A DNA stretch of 37,232 nt from Lentihominibacter hominis (GTDB taxonomy: Bacteria; Bacillota; Clostridia; Peptostreptococcales; Anaerovoracaceae). Below are positions 27,075-34,866 of this stretch, piece by piece; within the stretch, counting starts at the first letter, position 1, and each line of letters begins with the position of its first letter. Below the pieces are notes generated by a model that saw nothing but the letters and a program-made list of their open reading frames with translations, did no database searches and was not told the origin of the DNA. Made by a program: the position numbers and the translations under genes. The stretch spans positions 1 through 37,232 of the forward strand of contig NZ_JACRTA010000004.1 of NCBI RefSeq assembly GCF_014385065.1, written 5' to 3'.

Positions 27075-28118
27075 ATGAACATCAATACAAAAAATATACG
27101 AAATATTATCAGAGCTGTTATATTTATGAGTTTATTCGTATTGATATTTATATTTCTTTCAAAAGTATTCACCGTAAGCGGAAACTCGTCGGAAGACGGC
27201 ATGGAGTCAAGAATATCAAATGCTTACAGAGGAGAGGACAGGAATTCTCTGGATGTCATATTCATCGGCAACAGTGATATGTACAGAGGAATTTCTCCAG
27301 TAGATATGTACCACGTAACAGGCATAACCTCAGCTGTCTCCGGCCGGCCTAACAACAGTCTTCAGGAAATATCAAACGATATAGATGACATACTTAAATA
27401 TCAGAAGCCTAAGCTTTTAGTTCTTGAAACAGACTGTATGTTTTCCGGAAAAAATCCTCATTTTAGAAACTCTAAAACAAAACATACCTCATTATTCAAA
27501 AAAATAAAGGATTCTGTTGATAACGGGGACAGCGCTATAATTTCCGCAATCAACTACTATTTTCCATTGATAAAATATCACGACAGATGGAAAAAACTAA
27601 GTTTATCAGCATTTATTCATCATTCCCGAAACTTTTACAAATTTCACAACAAAGGAATGGCTTACTCAGATAAAATAAAACCTTATATCTCTCAGCAAGA
27701 TTATATGTGCAGCAGTAAAACAAAAACTGCAAGAATCAGTTCCGACAACAAAAAAATTTTCAAGGATATATATGACAAATGTAAAAATAATAATATACAG
27801 TTGATTCTTATGACAGTTCCTTCGGCCAATACATGGAATATTTCCAAGTCTCAGGCCACACAGAAGCTTGCCGATCAATACGGTCTTCGGTATTATGATT
27901 ATAATCTCACATACCCTCAAGACTTCGATTGGAAACTACATACCAAAGACGGAGGAAACCATCTTAACTACGCAGGAGCTGTCACTGTGACCAATGATTT
28001 CGGCAGAAAATTGAAGGAAGAAATAAATCTGCCTGAAAGCGACATAACAAAAAAACAAAAAGATAAATGGAAGAAAGACTATGAAGCTTTTCACAAAAAA
28101 ATATCAGACCGCAAATAA
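27075..28118 (+). CDS. Membrane-anchored SGNH-type acyltransferase/esterase
   Basis: A 347-residue protein with an N-terminal membrane helix (about 11-33) and an extracytoplasmic SGNH-like domain. Block I reads VIFIGNSDMYRGI with candidate nucleophile Ser67; block V reads DGGNHLNYAGA with Asp292 and His296. Proteins of this layout beside an MBOAT (AlgJ/AlgX, PatB and, more distantly, DltD) pass the acyl group to the final polymer. It is not a recognisable DltD by motif. The ATG at 27075 has AAGGAAG at good spacing; a longer open frame reaching into the MBOAT gene is a shadow. Last gene of the cassette, followed by a strong terminator. Confidence 0.85.
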   Translation: MNINTKNIRNIIRAVIFMSLFVLIFIFLSKVFTVSGNSSEDGMESRISNAYRGEDRNSLDVIFIGNSDMYRGISPVDMYHVTGITSAVSGRPNNSLQEISNDIDDILKYQKPKLLVLETDCMFSGKNPHFRNSKTKHTSLFKKIKDSVDNGDSAIISAINYYFPLIKYHDRWKKLSLSAFIHHSRNFYKFHNKGMAYSDKIKPYISQQDYMCSSKTKTARISSDNKKIFKDIYDKCKNNNIQLILMTVPSANTWNISKSQATQKLADQYGLRYYDYNLTYPQDFDWKLHTKDGGNHLNYAGAVTVTNDFGRKLKEEINLPESDITKKQKDKWKKDYEAFHKKISDRK

Positions 28119-28124
28119 CGAATA

Positions 28125-28156
28125 ATGCGGCAGCCAATGGCTGCCGCATATTTTTA
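28125..28156 (+). terminator. Terminator ending the acylation cassette
   Basis: ATGCGGCAGCC (28125-28135) and GGCTGCCGCAT (28139-28149) form a perfect 11-bp stem with an AAT loop, followed by ATTTTTAT. On the other strand the following sequence is less T-rich, so it mainly serves the plus strand. Confidence 0.92.
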
Positions 28157-28174
28157 TATCTATACAAATCAATA

Positions 28175-29572
28175 TTACATATTTTTCAGGAATGCCTTAT
28201 ATCCTTTATAAGCCTCATATATATCAGCCTTACTGGCGATCTCCCACGGCGCATGCATACACAGCACCGCTACACCGCTGTCGATAACTTCCATACCATA
28301 GTTTGCCATAATATAAGCGATAGTACCGCCGCCACCGGCATCCACTTTACCCAGTTCGGCGAACTGATAAGCTACATGATCTTCATCAAGAGCCTTTCTT
28401 ATGGCTGCCAGATATTCTGCATTGGCATCATTAGATCCGCTTTTTCCCCTGCTCCCGGTAAATTTATTGAATACAAGCCCTTTTGAAAAGAATGCAGAAC
28501 TTCTCTTTTCAAATACTTCCGTAAACATAGGATCATAAGCAGCGCTTACATCAGAAGACAGCATTTTAGAATTCTGCAAAGCACGTCTTACTTTAAGATC
28601 AGAGGTCTCTCCCATAAGAGCCAACAGCTCCGCCACAGTATTCTCAAAGAATCTGGACTGCATTCCCGTGGCACCTACACTCCCTATTTCCTCTTTATCG
28701 ACCAAAATACAACATGATGTCTTTTGGGGTTCATCCACATCAAGCATAGCAAACAATGACGTAAAGGCACATACTCTGTCATCCTGACCATATGCCATTA
28801 CCATGCTTCTGTCAAGCCCCATGTCTCTCGCCTTTCCTGCAGGGACTATCTCAAGTTCTGCAGATACAAAGTCTTCCTCCGACATATCGTAATATTCTCT
28901 TAGGAGCTTCAATACATTGCTTTTTACAGCTTCCTTTTCTTCTTCTCTGAATCCATCTTCTTTTCCGACAGGACGGCTACCAATAAGAAGGTCAAGTTTC
29001 TCACCTTCAATCACGATACCTGCTTTTTTTTCCATCTGCTTTGCAGCCAGATGTATCAGAAGATCAGTAACGGCGAAAACCGGATCATCATCTTTTTCAC
29101 CTATGCAAATTTCCTTAATCTCACCGTTTTTCTTTGCTACAACACCGTGAATAGCCAGCGGAAGAGTCACCCACTGGTATTTTTTGATACCTCCGTAATA
29201 GTGAGTATCAAGATACGCGAATTCTTCACTCTCATACAGAGGATTTTGTTTCACATCTATCCTCGGAGAATCAATATGCGCTCCCAGTATATTCATTCCT
29301 CTTTCAAGCGGCTCTTCTCCTATGTTAAACAACGATATACTCTTATTCATACATACTGCATAGACCTTATCACCGTGCTTTACTTCTGTCTGATCCTTTA
29401 TGAGCCCTTTGATATCTCTATAGCCCTTCTCTTCAGCCATGCGTACCGCTATTTTCACGCACTCTCTCTCAGTTTTTCCTTCATCCAAACAGGATTTATA
29501 CATCGTGTTTATACGATCCAGCTCTGTCAGCTGATCCCTATTGTATGAAGACCATACATTATTTCTTTCCAT
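28175..29572 (-). CDS. M18 family aminopeptidase
   Basis: A 465-residue zinc aminopeptidase of family M18 (aspartyl aminopeptidase/aminopeptidase I). Metal and catalytic motifs: GAHIDSPR (His99), GQDDR, DKEEIGSVGATG, SSDVSAAYDP and the C-terminal CMHAPWEIASK. The long insert between the first His and the Asp is the family's dodecamer-forming domain. Length is typical. GGAGGTG precedes the ATG. It is the last gene of an operon after aconitase, isocitrate dehydrogenase and a GntR regulator; peptide breakdown feeding amino acid fermentation would fit. Confidence 0.95.
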   Translation of the reverse strand: MERNNVWSSYNRDQLTELDRINTMYKSCLDEGKTERECVKIAVRMAEEKGYRDIKGLIKDQTEVKHGDKVYAVCMNKSISLFNIGEEPLERGMNILGAHIDSPRIDVKQNPLYESEEFAYLDTHYYGGIKKYQWVTLPLAIHGVVAKKNGEIKEICIGEKDDDPVFAVTDLLIHLAAKQMEKKAGIVIEGEKLDLLIGSRPVGKEDGFREEEKEAVKSNVLKLLREYYDMSEEDFVSAELEIVPAGKARDMGLDRSMVMAYGQDDRVCAFTSLFAMLDVDEPQKTSCCILVDKEEIGSVGATGMQSRFFENTVAELLALMGETSDLKVRRALQNSKMLSSDVSAAYDPMFTEVFEKRSSAFFSKGLVFNKFTGSRGKSGSNDANAEYLAAIRKALDEDHVAYQFAELGKVDAGGGGTIAYIMANYGMEVIDSGVAVLCMHAPWEIASKADIYEAYKGYKAFLKNM

Positions 29573-29588
29573 CTGTGGTCACCTCCGA

Positions 29589-30254
29589 TCATATCCCACA
29601 GCGCCTTTCTTTAGCTCTGTTGATATGTATTTCCATTGCCAAGGCTCCTGCCTTAGTGTCTTTATCCTTAAAGGCCTTAAAAATCGCTCTGTGTTCTTCA
29701 AGCACAGTTGTCAGATAATTATCATCATATACAGATTCAGCACCTTTATACTTAAGAAAGTTCTGATAAGATGACAGAAGCTTCTTTAGCATCTTATTAT
29801 GCGAAGCCTCATATATAACCTGATGAAAACCTGTATTAATGGTCAGCATCTTGTCTATATCATTTCTCATAGTATAAAATTCCATAAACTCAAAAGTCTC
29901 TTCAAGCCGATCCATCTCTTCTTCACTTATCCTTTCGATGGCCCACTTCACTGCCTGCACTTCATACGCTTTTCTCAGTTCAAACATGTCTTCATAATCC
30001 TGATCTGTCATTCCCACGACAAACGCTCCTCTGTTGAGAATATTCTCTACAAGACCATCAGTCTCAAGCTGACGCAGCGCTTCTCTTACAGGAGTTCTGC
30101 TCACCCCGTAAGTTTTGCAAAGTTGCTGCTCTGTCAGCTTCTGCCCGGGTTTAAGTTTACCGGTCAGTATATCTTTTTGCAATTTCCCCAAAAGGCTTGT
30201 GGAAAGAGGCGCGTTGCTTATTTCCGTTTCATCGGAAAATTTGTATAGTACCAT
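29589..30254 (-). CDS. GntR-family (FadR/FCD type) transcriptional regulator
   Basis: A 221-residue regulator with a winged helix at about 20-80 (LTEQQLCKTYGVSRTPVREALRQLETDGLV) and an all-helical FCD ligand domain whose metal-binding histidines are probably His144, His188 and His210. FCD regulators sense carboxylates such as citrate, lactate or gluconate. Encoded between isocitrate dehydrogenase and an aminopeptidase, it probably controls its own operon; a palindrome of the GntR type (TTGTATACAG) overlaps the operon's transcription start. An organic acid of the citrate branch is the natural guess for the ligand. Confidence 0.93.
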   Translation of the reverse strand: MVLYKFSDETEISNAPLSTSLLGKLQKDILTGKLKPGQKLTEQQLCKTYGVSRTPVREALRQLETDGLVENILNRGAFVVGMTDQDYEDMFELRKAYEVQAVKWAIERISEEEMDRLEETFEFMEFYTMRNDIDKMLTINTGFHQVIYEASHNKMLKKLLSSYQNFLKYKGAESVYDDNYLTTVLEEHRAIFKAFKDKDTKAGALAMEIHINRAKERRCGI

Positions 30255-30269
30255 ATCAGATCACCATAC

Positions 30270-31397
30270 TTAAATCCTGTCCAATACAAAACCGGTAAAG
30301 TCTGCAGCTGTATTGCCTGTTCCATCTCCCGGCATATCCAAAGATTCTTGAGCCGCATCAAGAGCTGATTCAAGTTTAGAAGCTTTTTCTGTCATTCCGA
30401 TATGTCTCAACATCATTACTGCCGCTCTGTTAATGCTGGCAGGGTTTGCATATTCTCCTATGCCCTCTTCCATCATACGTGGGGCTGATCCATGTATAGC
30501 TTCAAACATTGCATATTTACTTCCGATATTGGCGCTTCCTGCCGTGCCTACACCTCCCTGCAGCTGAGCAGCTTCGTCTGTTATAATATCACCATAAAGA
30601 TTAGGAAGTATAACTACATTGAAATTACTGTTTATCTGATCATTGACAAGATTAGCTGCCATGATGTCCACATACCAGTCGTCTGTTTTTATATCAGGAT
30701 AATCTTTAGCTACATCGTAGCACAGACTCAGAAACTTGCCGTCTGTTTTTTTCATGATGTTGGCCTTTGTAACGATAGAAACATTCTTGTTCCCATTGTT
30801 CTTGGCATACTCGAAAGCCGCTTTCGCCAGCCTGATCGTCCCCATAGATGTCGTCACCTTAAAGTCTATTGATATGTCCTCATTAATATCTATACCCTTG
30901 CTGCCTAAAGCGTATTCACCTTCTGTGTTTTCTCTGTAAAAAATCCAATCGATGTTTTTTTCAGGAATAACTACAGGTCTTACATTAGCAAATAAATCCA
31001 ACTCTCTCCTCAATGTCACATTGGCGCTTTCTATATTAGGAAGATTATCACCTTTTCCCGGAGTAGTAGTAGGACCTTTAAGCAAAAGATCACACTCTTT
31101 TATGGCAGCAAGCACATCAGAAGGAACTGTCTCCATTTTAGCAATTCTGTTTTCGAGAGTAAGGCCATCTATCTTCCGCAGTTCTATTTTACCGGTACTG
31201 ATTTCTTCGGCAAGCAATTTTTCCAGAACTTTTCTGCAAGAATCCATAATAATGGGACCGATACCATCCCCATCCACAGTTCCTATTACTATCTTATCCA
31301 TAGAAGAAAAGTCGGCGGCGGCAGGAGAGTTTTTAAGCTTCTCTACTCTTTCCAGCTGTTCTTCTACGATTTTCCTAAAATGTTCTGTATATGTCAT
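30270..31397 (-). CDS. Isocitrate dehydrogenase (isocitrate/isopropylmalate family)
   Basis: A 375-residue beta-decarboxylating dehydrogenase. GTVDGDGIGP near residue 45, SANVTLRRELDLFANVRPV (the substrate serine and arginines), the catalytic Tyr in YRENTEGEYA, the Lys in VTKANIMKKTDG, NLYGDIITDEAAQ and the coenzyme segment FEAIHGSAPRM are visible. The SxNxxLR substrate loop and its place directly after aconitase favour isocitrate over isopropylmalate. The N-terminus has about 35 extra residues before the usual first strand. The ATG at 31395-31397 has GGAGG, which lies within the last codons of aconitase; the seven-codon longer frame is rejected. It makes 2-oxoglutarate for glutamate synthesis. 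Confidence 0.9.
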   Translation of the reverse strand: MTYTEHFRKIVEEQLERVEKLKNSPAAADFSSMDKIVIGTVDGDGIGPIIMDSCRKVLEKLLAEEISTGKIELRKIDGLTLENRIAKMETVPSDVLAAIKECDLLLKGPTTTPGKGDNLPNIESANVTLRRELDLFANVRPVVIPEKNIDWIFYRENTEGEYALGSKGIDINEDISIDFKVTTSMGTIRLAKAAFEYAKNNGNKNVSIVTKANIMKKTDGKFLSLCYDVAKDYPDIKTDDWYVDIMAANLVNDQINSNFNVVILPNLYGDIITDEAAQLQGGVGTAGSANIGSKYAMFEAIHGSAPRMMEEGIGEYANPASINRAAVMMLRHIGMTEKASKLESALDAAQESLDMPGDGTGNTAADFTGFVLDRI

Positions 31398-31398
31398 A

Positions 31399-33321
31399 TT
31401 AATCCTCCTTGATGGCATTTATCTTACCACCTTTTAATATCATATTTATTTCCAGATCTGAAAAATTAGATTTCGTACTGTATACCTTACCCTTTGTTAT
31501 ATTTTTTACTTCTATAGTATCATTTTTTACCTGTGACGGAGCATTCTCAATTATAAGCTGATCCCCCAGATCAAAAGTATCATAATCGGCAGAATTTTTA
31601 AATACAAGAGGAAGTATTCCACTGTTTATCAGGTTTGATCTGTGTATTCTGGCAAATGATTTGGCTATTACGAATTTAACTCCCAAATATAAAGGCGCCA
31701 GTGCAGCATGCTCTCTGCTGCTTCCCTGTCCGTAATTGTCACCGCCTATGATAACGCACTGTCCAGCTTCTTTACATCTTTGGGAAAAGCCGCCGTCTAT
31801 CTTCTCAAAACAATAGTTCGAAAGATATGGTATATTGGATCTATAAGGCAAAAGCCTCGAATCAGAAGGCATTATATCATCTGTCGTTATATTGTCTCCT
31901 GCATGAAGAACTACCTTTGCCTCTACGTTCTCGGGAAGGTCTGAGTTTCTTGGGAAAGGTTTTATATTCGGACCCATCACTACCTCTGTATTTTCAGTAT
32001 CACAGCCCTTTGGATATACGATGAAATTATCATTTGGTGTGAATTCTGTATTTGAAATTTCAGGAAGTGATTCTCCGCTAATCATTCCGTCTGTCAAAAC
32101 GCCTTTTATAGCAGAAACAGCTGCTGTCTCAGGACTCACAAGATAAACATCTGCATCAAGCGTTCCGCTTCTTCCTTTAAAGTTCCTGTTGAAAGTCCTG
32201 AGAGAAACCGCTCCTGATTTAGGAGACTGTCCCATTCCGATACATGGGCCGCATGCATTTTCTATTATTCTTGCTCCTGAACTTATAATATCTGCCAAAG
32301 CTCCGTTTTCAGCCATTTTCGCAAGAATCTTGCTCGATCCGGGCGAAATCACAAGGCTTACATCAGGATGAACTTTCTTTCCTTTTAATATAGCGGCTAC
32401 TTTCATCAAATCTGTATATGAGGAGTTTGTGCAGCTTCCAATCGCTACCTGATCTATCTTTATCTCGCCTATATTTTTTACACTGTCTACATTATCAGGG
32501 CTATGAGGCATTGCCGCAAGAGGTGTGAGAGAATCCAAATCTACTATAAGCTCTTCGTCATATGCTGCATCTTCATCAGCACTGAGAGGGGTATAGTCTT
32601 CTTCTCTGCCCTGACATTTGAGATATTCCAATGTATTTTCATCACTTGGGAATACAGATGTAGTTGCACCCAGCTCAGCTCCCATATTGGTTATGGTCGC
32701 CCTGTCTGTAACAGAAAGGCTTTTTACGCCTTCGCCTGTATACTCTATGATCTTACCTACGCCGCCTTTTACAGTAAGCTGCTGTAATACATAAAGAATA
32801 ACATCCTTTGCCGATACCCATGGTTTAAGAGTCCCCTTAAGCTCTACTTTTACCACCTTAGGAGCCGTAAGGCTATATGTTCCCTTGGCCATAGCTACAG
32901 CCACATCAAGACCCCCTGCCCCTATGGCGATCATTCCCAACCCGCCGCCTGTCGGCGTATGACTGTCCGAGCCAAGAAGAGTTTTCCCCGGTTTTCCGTA
33001 ATTTTCAAGATGCAGCTGATGACATATGCCATTTCCCGGCTTTGAAAAAAGGACACCATGTCTCTTCGCCACGCTCTTGATGAATTCGTGGTCATCAGCA
33101 TTCTCAAAACCTGTCTGAAGTGTATTATGATCTATATAAGCAACGGATAACTCTGTCTTAACCTTATCTATCTCCATTGCTTCAAGCTGCAGATAAACCA
33201 TTGTTCCCGTTGAATCCTGAGTCAGCGTCTGATCTATCCTTATTGTGATTTCCTCACCAGGCGACAGCTTGCCTTCCACTATATGGTTTTCTAAAATCTT
33301 ATACGCTAATGTCTTGCCCAT
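31399..33321 (-). CDS. Aconitate hydratase (monomeric-type, homoaconitase-like)
   Basis: A 640-residue aconitase that interconverts citrate and isocitrate. Its Fe-S cysteines are Cys297 (IGSCTNSS), Cys357 and Cys360 (ACGPCIGMG). The N-terminal DHNTLQTGF, LLGSDSHTPTGGGLGM and the C-terminal swivel domain with GGDNYGQGSSREHAAL and FARIHRSNLINSGILPL complete the active site. The shorter-than-E. coli length is the form common in Clostridia. The ATG at 33319-33321 has AGGAGGT upstream; a frame open 17 codons further would start inside the promoter and is rejected. First gene of an operon with isocitrate dehydrogenase, GntR regulator and aminopeptidase. Confidence 0.96.
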   Translation of the reverse strand: MGKTLAYKILENHIVEGKLSPGEEITIRIDQTLTQDSTGTMVYLQLEAMEIDKVKTELSVAYIDHNTLQTGFENADDHEFIKSVAKRHGVLFSKPGNGICHQLHLENYGKPGKTLLGSDSHTPTGGGLGMIAIGAGGLDVAVAMAKGTYSLTAPKVVKVELKGTLKPWVSAKDVILYVLQQLTVKGGVGKIIEYTGEGVKSLSVTDRATITNMGAELGATTSVFPSDENTLEYLKCQGREEDYTPLSADEDAAYDEELIVDLDSLTPLAAMPHSPDNVDSVKNIGEIKIDQVAIGSCTNSSYTDLMKVAAILKGKKVHPDVSLVISPGSSKILAKMAENGALADIISSGARIIENACGPCIGMGQSPKSGAVSLRTFNRNFKGRSGTLDADVYLVSPETAAVSAIKGVLTDGMISGESLPEISNTEFTPNDNFIVYPKGCDTENTEVVMGPNIKPFPRNSDLPENVEAKVVLHAGDNITTDDIMPSDSRLLPYRSNIPYLSNYCFEKIDGGFSQRCKEAGQCVIIGGDNYGQGSSREHAALAPLYLGVKFVIAKSFARIHRSNLINSGILPLVFKNSADYDTFDLGDQLIIENAPSQVKNDTIEVKNITKGKVYSTKSNFSDLEINMILKGGKINAIKED

Positions 33322-33362
33322 TATGTAATTACCTCCTGAATCTGTGATCATTTTTTGTATTT

Positions 33363-33372
33363 CTGTATACAA
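33363..33372. promoter_or_regulatory. Candidate GntR operator at the aconitase operon start site
   Basis: The palindrome TGTATACA (33364-33371), extended to TTGTATACAG on the minus strand, fits the GntR pattern of a GT and an AC half-site. It abuts the -10 box and covers the expected transcription start. The linked GntR gene is the obvious candidate to bind it. Confidence 0.5.
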
Positions 33373-33400
33373 TTATACAATTTCATTTGACACAGGTCAA
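33372..33400 (-). promoter_or_regulatory. Strong sigma-A-type promoter of the aconitase operon
   Basis: On the minus strand TTGACC (33395-33400), exact 17-base spacer, consensus TATAAT (33372-33377). Leader of about 45 bases to the aconitase start codon. Confidence 0.85.
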
Positions 33401-33490
33401 CCTCAAATTGCCTCGAAATGCTGTTACTTTAGTGTTACTATCACCATATCATGGCTGTATACCGGTATTAGTTTTTTAACATAATAACGG

Positions 33491-33520
33491 TTGACTTATA
33501 GGTTAAAAGGTTACTATAAT
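33491..33520 (+). promoter_or_regulatory. Promoter of the membrane-bound LuxR-type gene
   Basis: TTGACT (33491-33496), 18-base spacer, TATAAT (33515-33520), about 52 bases before the start codon. The spacer region contains three GGTT(A/G) direct repeats at 33489, 33501 and 33509, each a possible regulator contact. Confidence 0.7.
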
Positions 33521-33572
33521 ATACGAGTCAGCATTAGGTAAACTTAAGATAGACTTCAATAAGGGAGGTTTT

Positions 33573-34544
33573 ATGAATTTCACCTCACTCAACATTCATG
33601 ATATATACAACTTCATATATATTGCACTTATGATTCTCGGAGGAGTCACACTGACTCTTACCATAATACTGAATGCTAAAGAACGAGGCAGGCAGCATAA
33701 AGCGATACTGTTATTTGTTACGTCTATATTTCTTTATATGGTCACGGATTTCATAACATACTACTTTTTGGGTGAACTGGCATCGGGAAGTTTTGTATTC
33801 ATACTCATAACCTTGTCTGACACACTGTTCTGTCTGGTCATCACAGCCTGGGTATATGCCATTATGGTCCTTGCGAAAATAGAAGAGGCCATAAATATGA
33901 AATGGATGATAATCGCATCTGCTATATATCTGGTATCTTCTCAAATACTTTCTTTCTACTTGGGTCGATATGACTCTTATACTCTCCACGTGGACAAAGG
34001 TTTCTGGAACATAATCTTTCAGATACTGAACGGAGGATATGACATAGGCATAATGGCCATTGGAATAAGATGTATGATACTTTTGTGTAAGAAGTACAAA
34101 AAAGGTGCTAGCAGAAATATAAACTTGCTTATGTCAGCACTTCTCATAGGTTACATGGTATGGATCTCCTATTGGGACTACAGCACTTGGTACAAAACAG
34201 AGGAGAAGCTCCTTAATATATACGCTATGGATCCTCTTATCCTGCTTTATGCAATACTGAATATCTTTCTCATATATTACTTTTACAAAAATGATCCTTT
34301 GAAGATATCAGAATCTCAGATTTCCCCTGATGAAGCAGTTAATATCATCGCCAAACGATATATGCTTTCGGAAAGAGAGCGAGAAGTTCTCATACTGGTG
34401 AATCGGGGACTGAGCAACAAACAGATCGCCACGGAACTTTCCATATCAGAAAATACAGTAAAAAGACATATAAGCAATATTTTCAAAAAAACAGAAACCC
34501 AAAGCAGGCATGAGATAATATATAAGATTTCAAAAGCAAACTGA
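33573..34544 (+). CDS. Membrane-bound LuxR-type transcriptional regulator
   Basis: A 323-residue protein with seven hydrophobic segments in the first about 240 residues, then a LuxR/FixJ helix-turn-helix in the last 61 (LSEREREVLILVNRGLSNKQIATELSISENTVKRHISNIFKK, read here in its parts SEREREVL and KQIATELSIS and TVKRHI). There is no receiver or ATPase domain, so it is a one-component sensor that would bind DNA while held in the membrane. It lies upstream of an amino-acid permease and a saccharopine-dehydrogenase-like gene on the same strand and is a good candidate to control them. GGGAGG precedes the ATG, and a terminator follows. Confidence 0.9.
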   Translation: MNFTSLNIHDIYNFIYIALMILGGVTLTLTIILNAKERGRQHKAILLFVTSIFLYMVTDFITYYFLGELASGSFVFILITLSDTLFCLVITAWVYAIMVLAKIEEAINMKWMIIASAIYLVSSQILSFYLGRYDSYTLHVDKGFWNIIFQILNGGYDIGIMAIGIRCMILLCKKYKKGASRNINLLMSALLIGYMVWISYWDYSTWYKTEEKLLNIYAMDPLILLYAILNIFLIYYFYKNDPLKISESQISPDEAVNIIAKRYMLSEREREVLILVNRGLSNKQIATELSISENTVKRHISNIFKKTETQSRHEIIYKISKAN

Positions 34545-34557
34545 AATTAAAGTTATC

Positions 34558-34586
34558 AAAACACCGTCATCCGTACGGTGTTTTTT
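34558..34586 (+). terminator. Terminator after the LuxR-type gene
   Basis: AAAACACCGT and ACGGTGTTTT form a ten-base-pair stem with a seven-base loop, running into T7. It separates the regulator from the permease transcript. Confidence 0.85.
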
Positions 34587-34866
34587 CATATGCAAAAATA
34601 TTAGCTGTCCGTATGTCATCGTCAAAGCATAACAGCTTTTTCCATAAAAAACAGGTCGGTTGGTTTTGCTTTCAGCATGAAACTCGGTCTCCCAATGATA
34701 CTCAAAGTATTATCACAGGGTTGTACAAAAATGGCCCTGCCAATACTACCATAGTGTCATTGATAATTTTGAACAAATGGGCAACAATAATAAATGCTTA
34801 AAGCAACGCCCGGCCGCACCAAGCCGGGTAACACACTAATACTAATTTAATAAAGGAGGTTTTGAA
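34587..34866 (+). other. Long leader before the permease with several small hairpins
   Basis: No convincing gene; a 62-codon frame at 34613-34801 has no ribosome binding site and an unprotein-like composition. Small stems are visible: GATAC/GTATT-type near 34697-34713, CAGGG/CCCTG at about 34717-34740, and CCCGGC/GCCGGG with an eight-base loop at about 34809-34828, the most GC-rich element here and about 30 bases before the start codon. No known riboswitch class is recognised, and no clear promoter is found. Confidence 0.35.

Noticed and set aside
22413..28118. Patatin-like gene as part of the acylation pathway
   Set aside because: Same strand and close, but separated by 98 bases with no step in the inferred chemistry that needs it; kept as neighbour only.
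33322..33372. Longer aconitase N-terminus beginning at 33372
   Set aside because: That start lies upstream of the expected transcription start, next to the -10 box; the ATG at 33321 has a proper ribosome binding site.
34613..34801. 62-codon plus-strand frame in the permease leader
   Set aside because: No ribosome binding site, low-quality composition, and it overlaps several hairpins.
34587..34866. Known riboswitch or T-box in the permease leader
   Set aside because: None of the conserved cores I know (T-box TGGNACC, lysine, glycine, SAM, guanidine types) could be placed.
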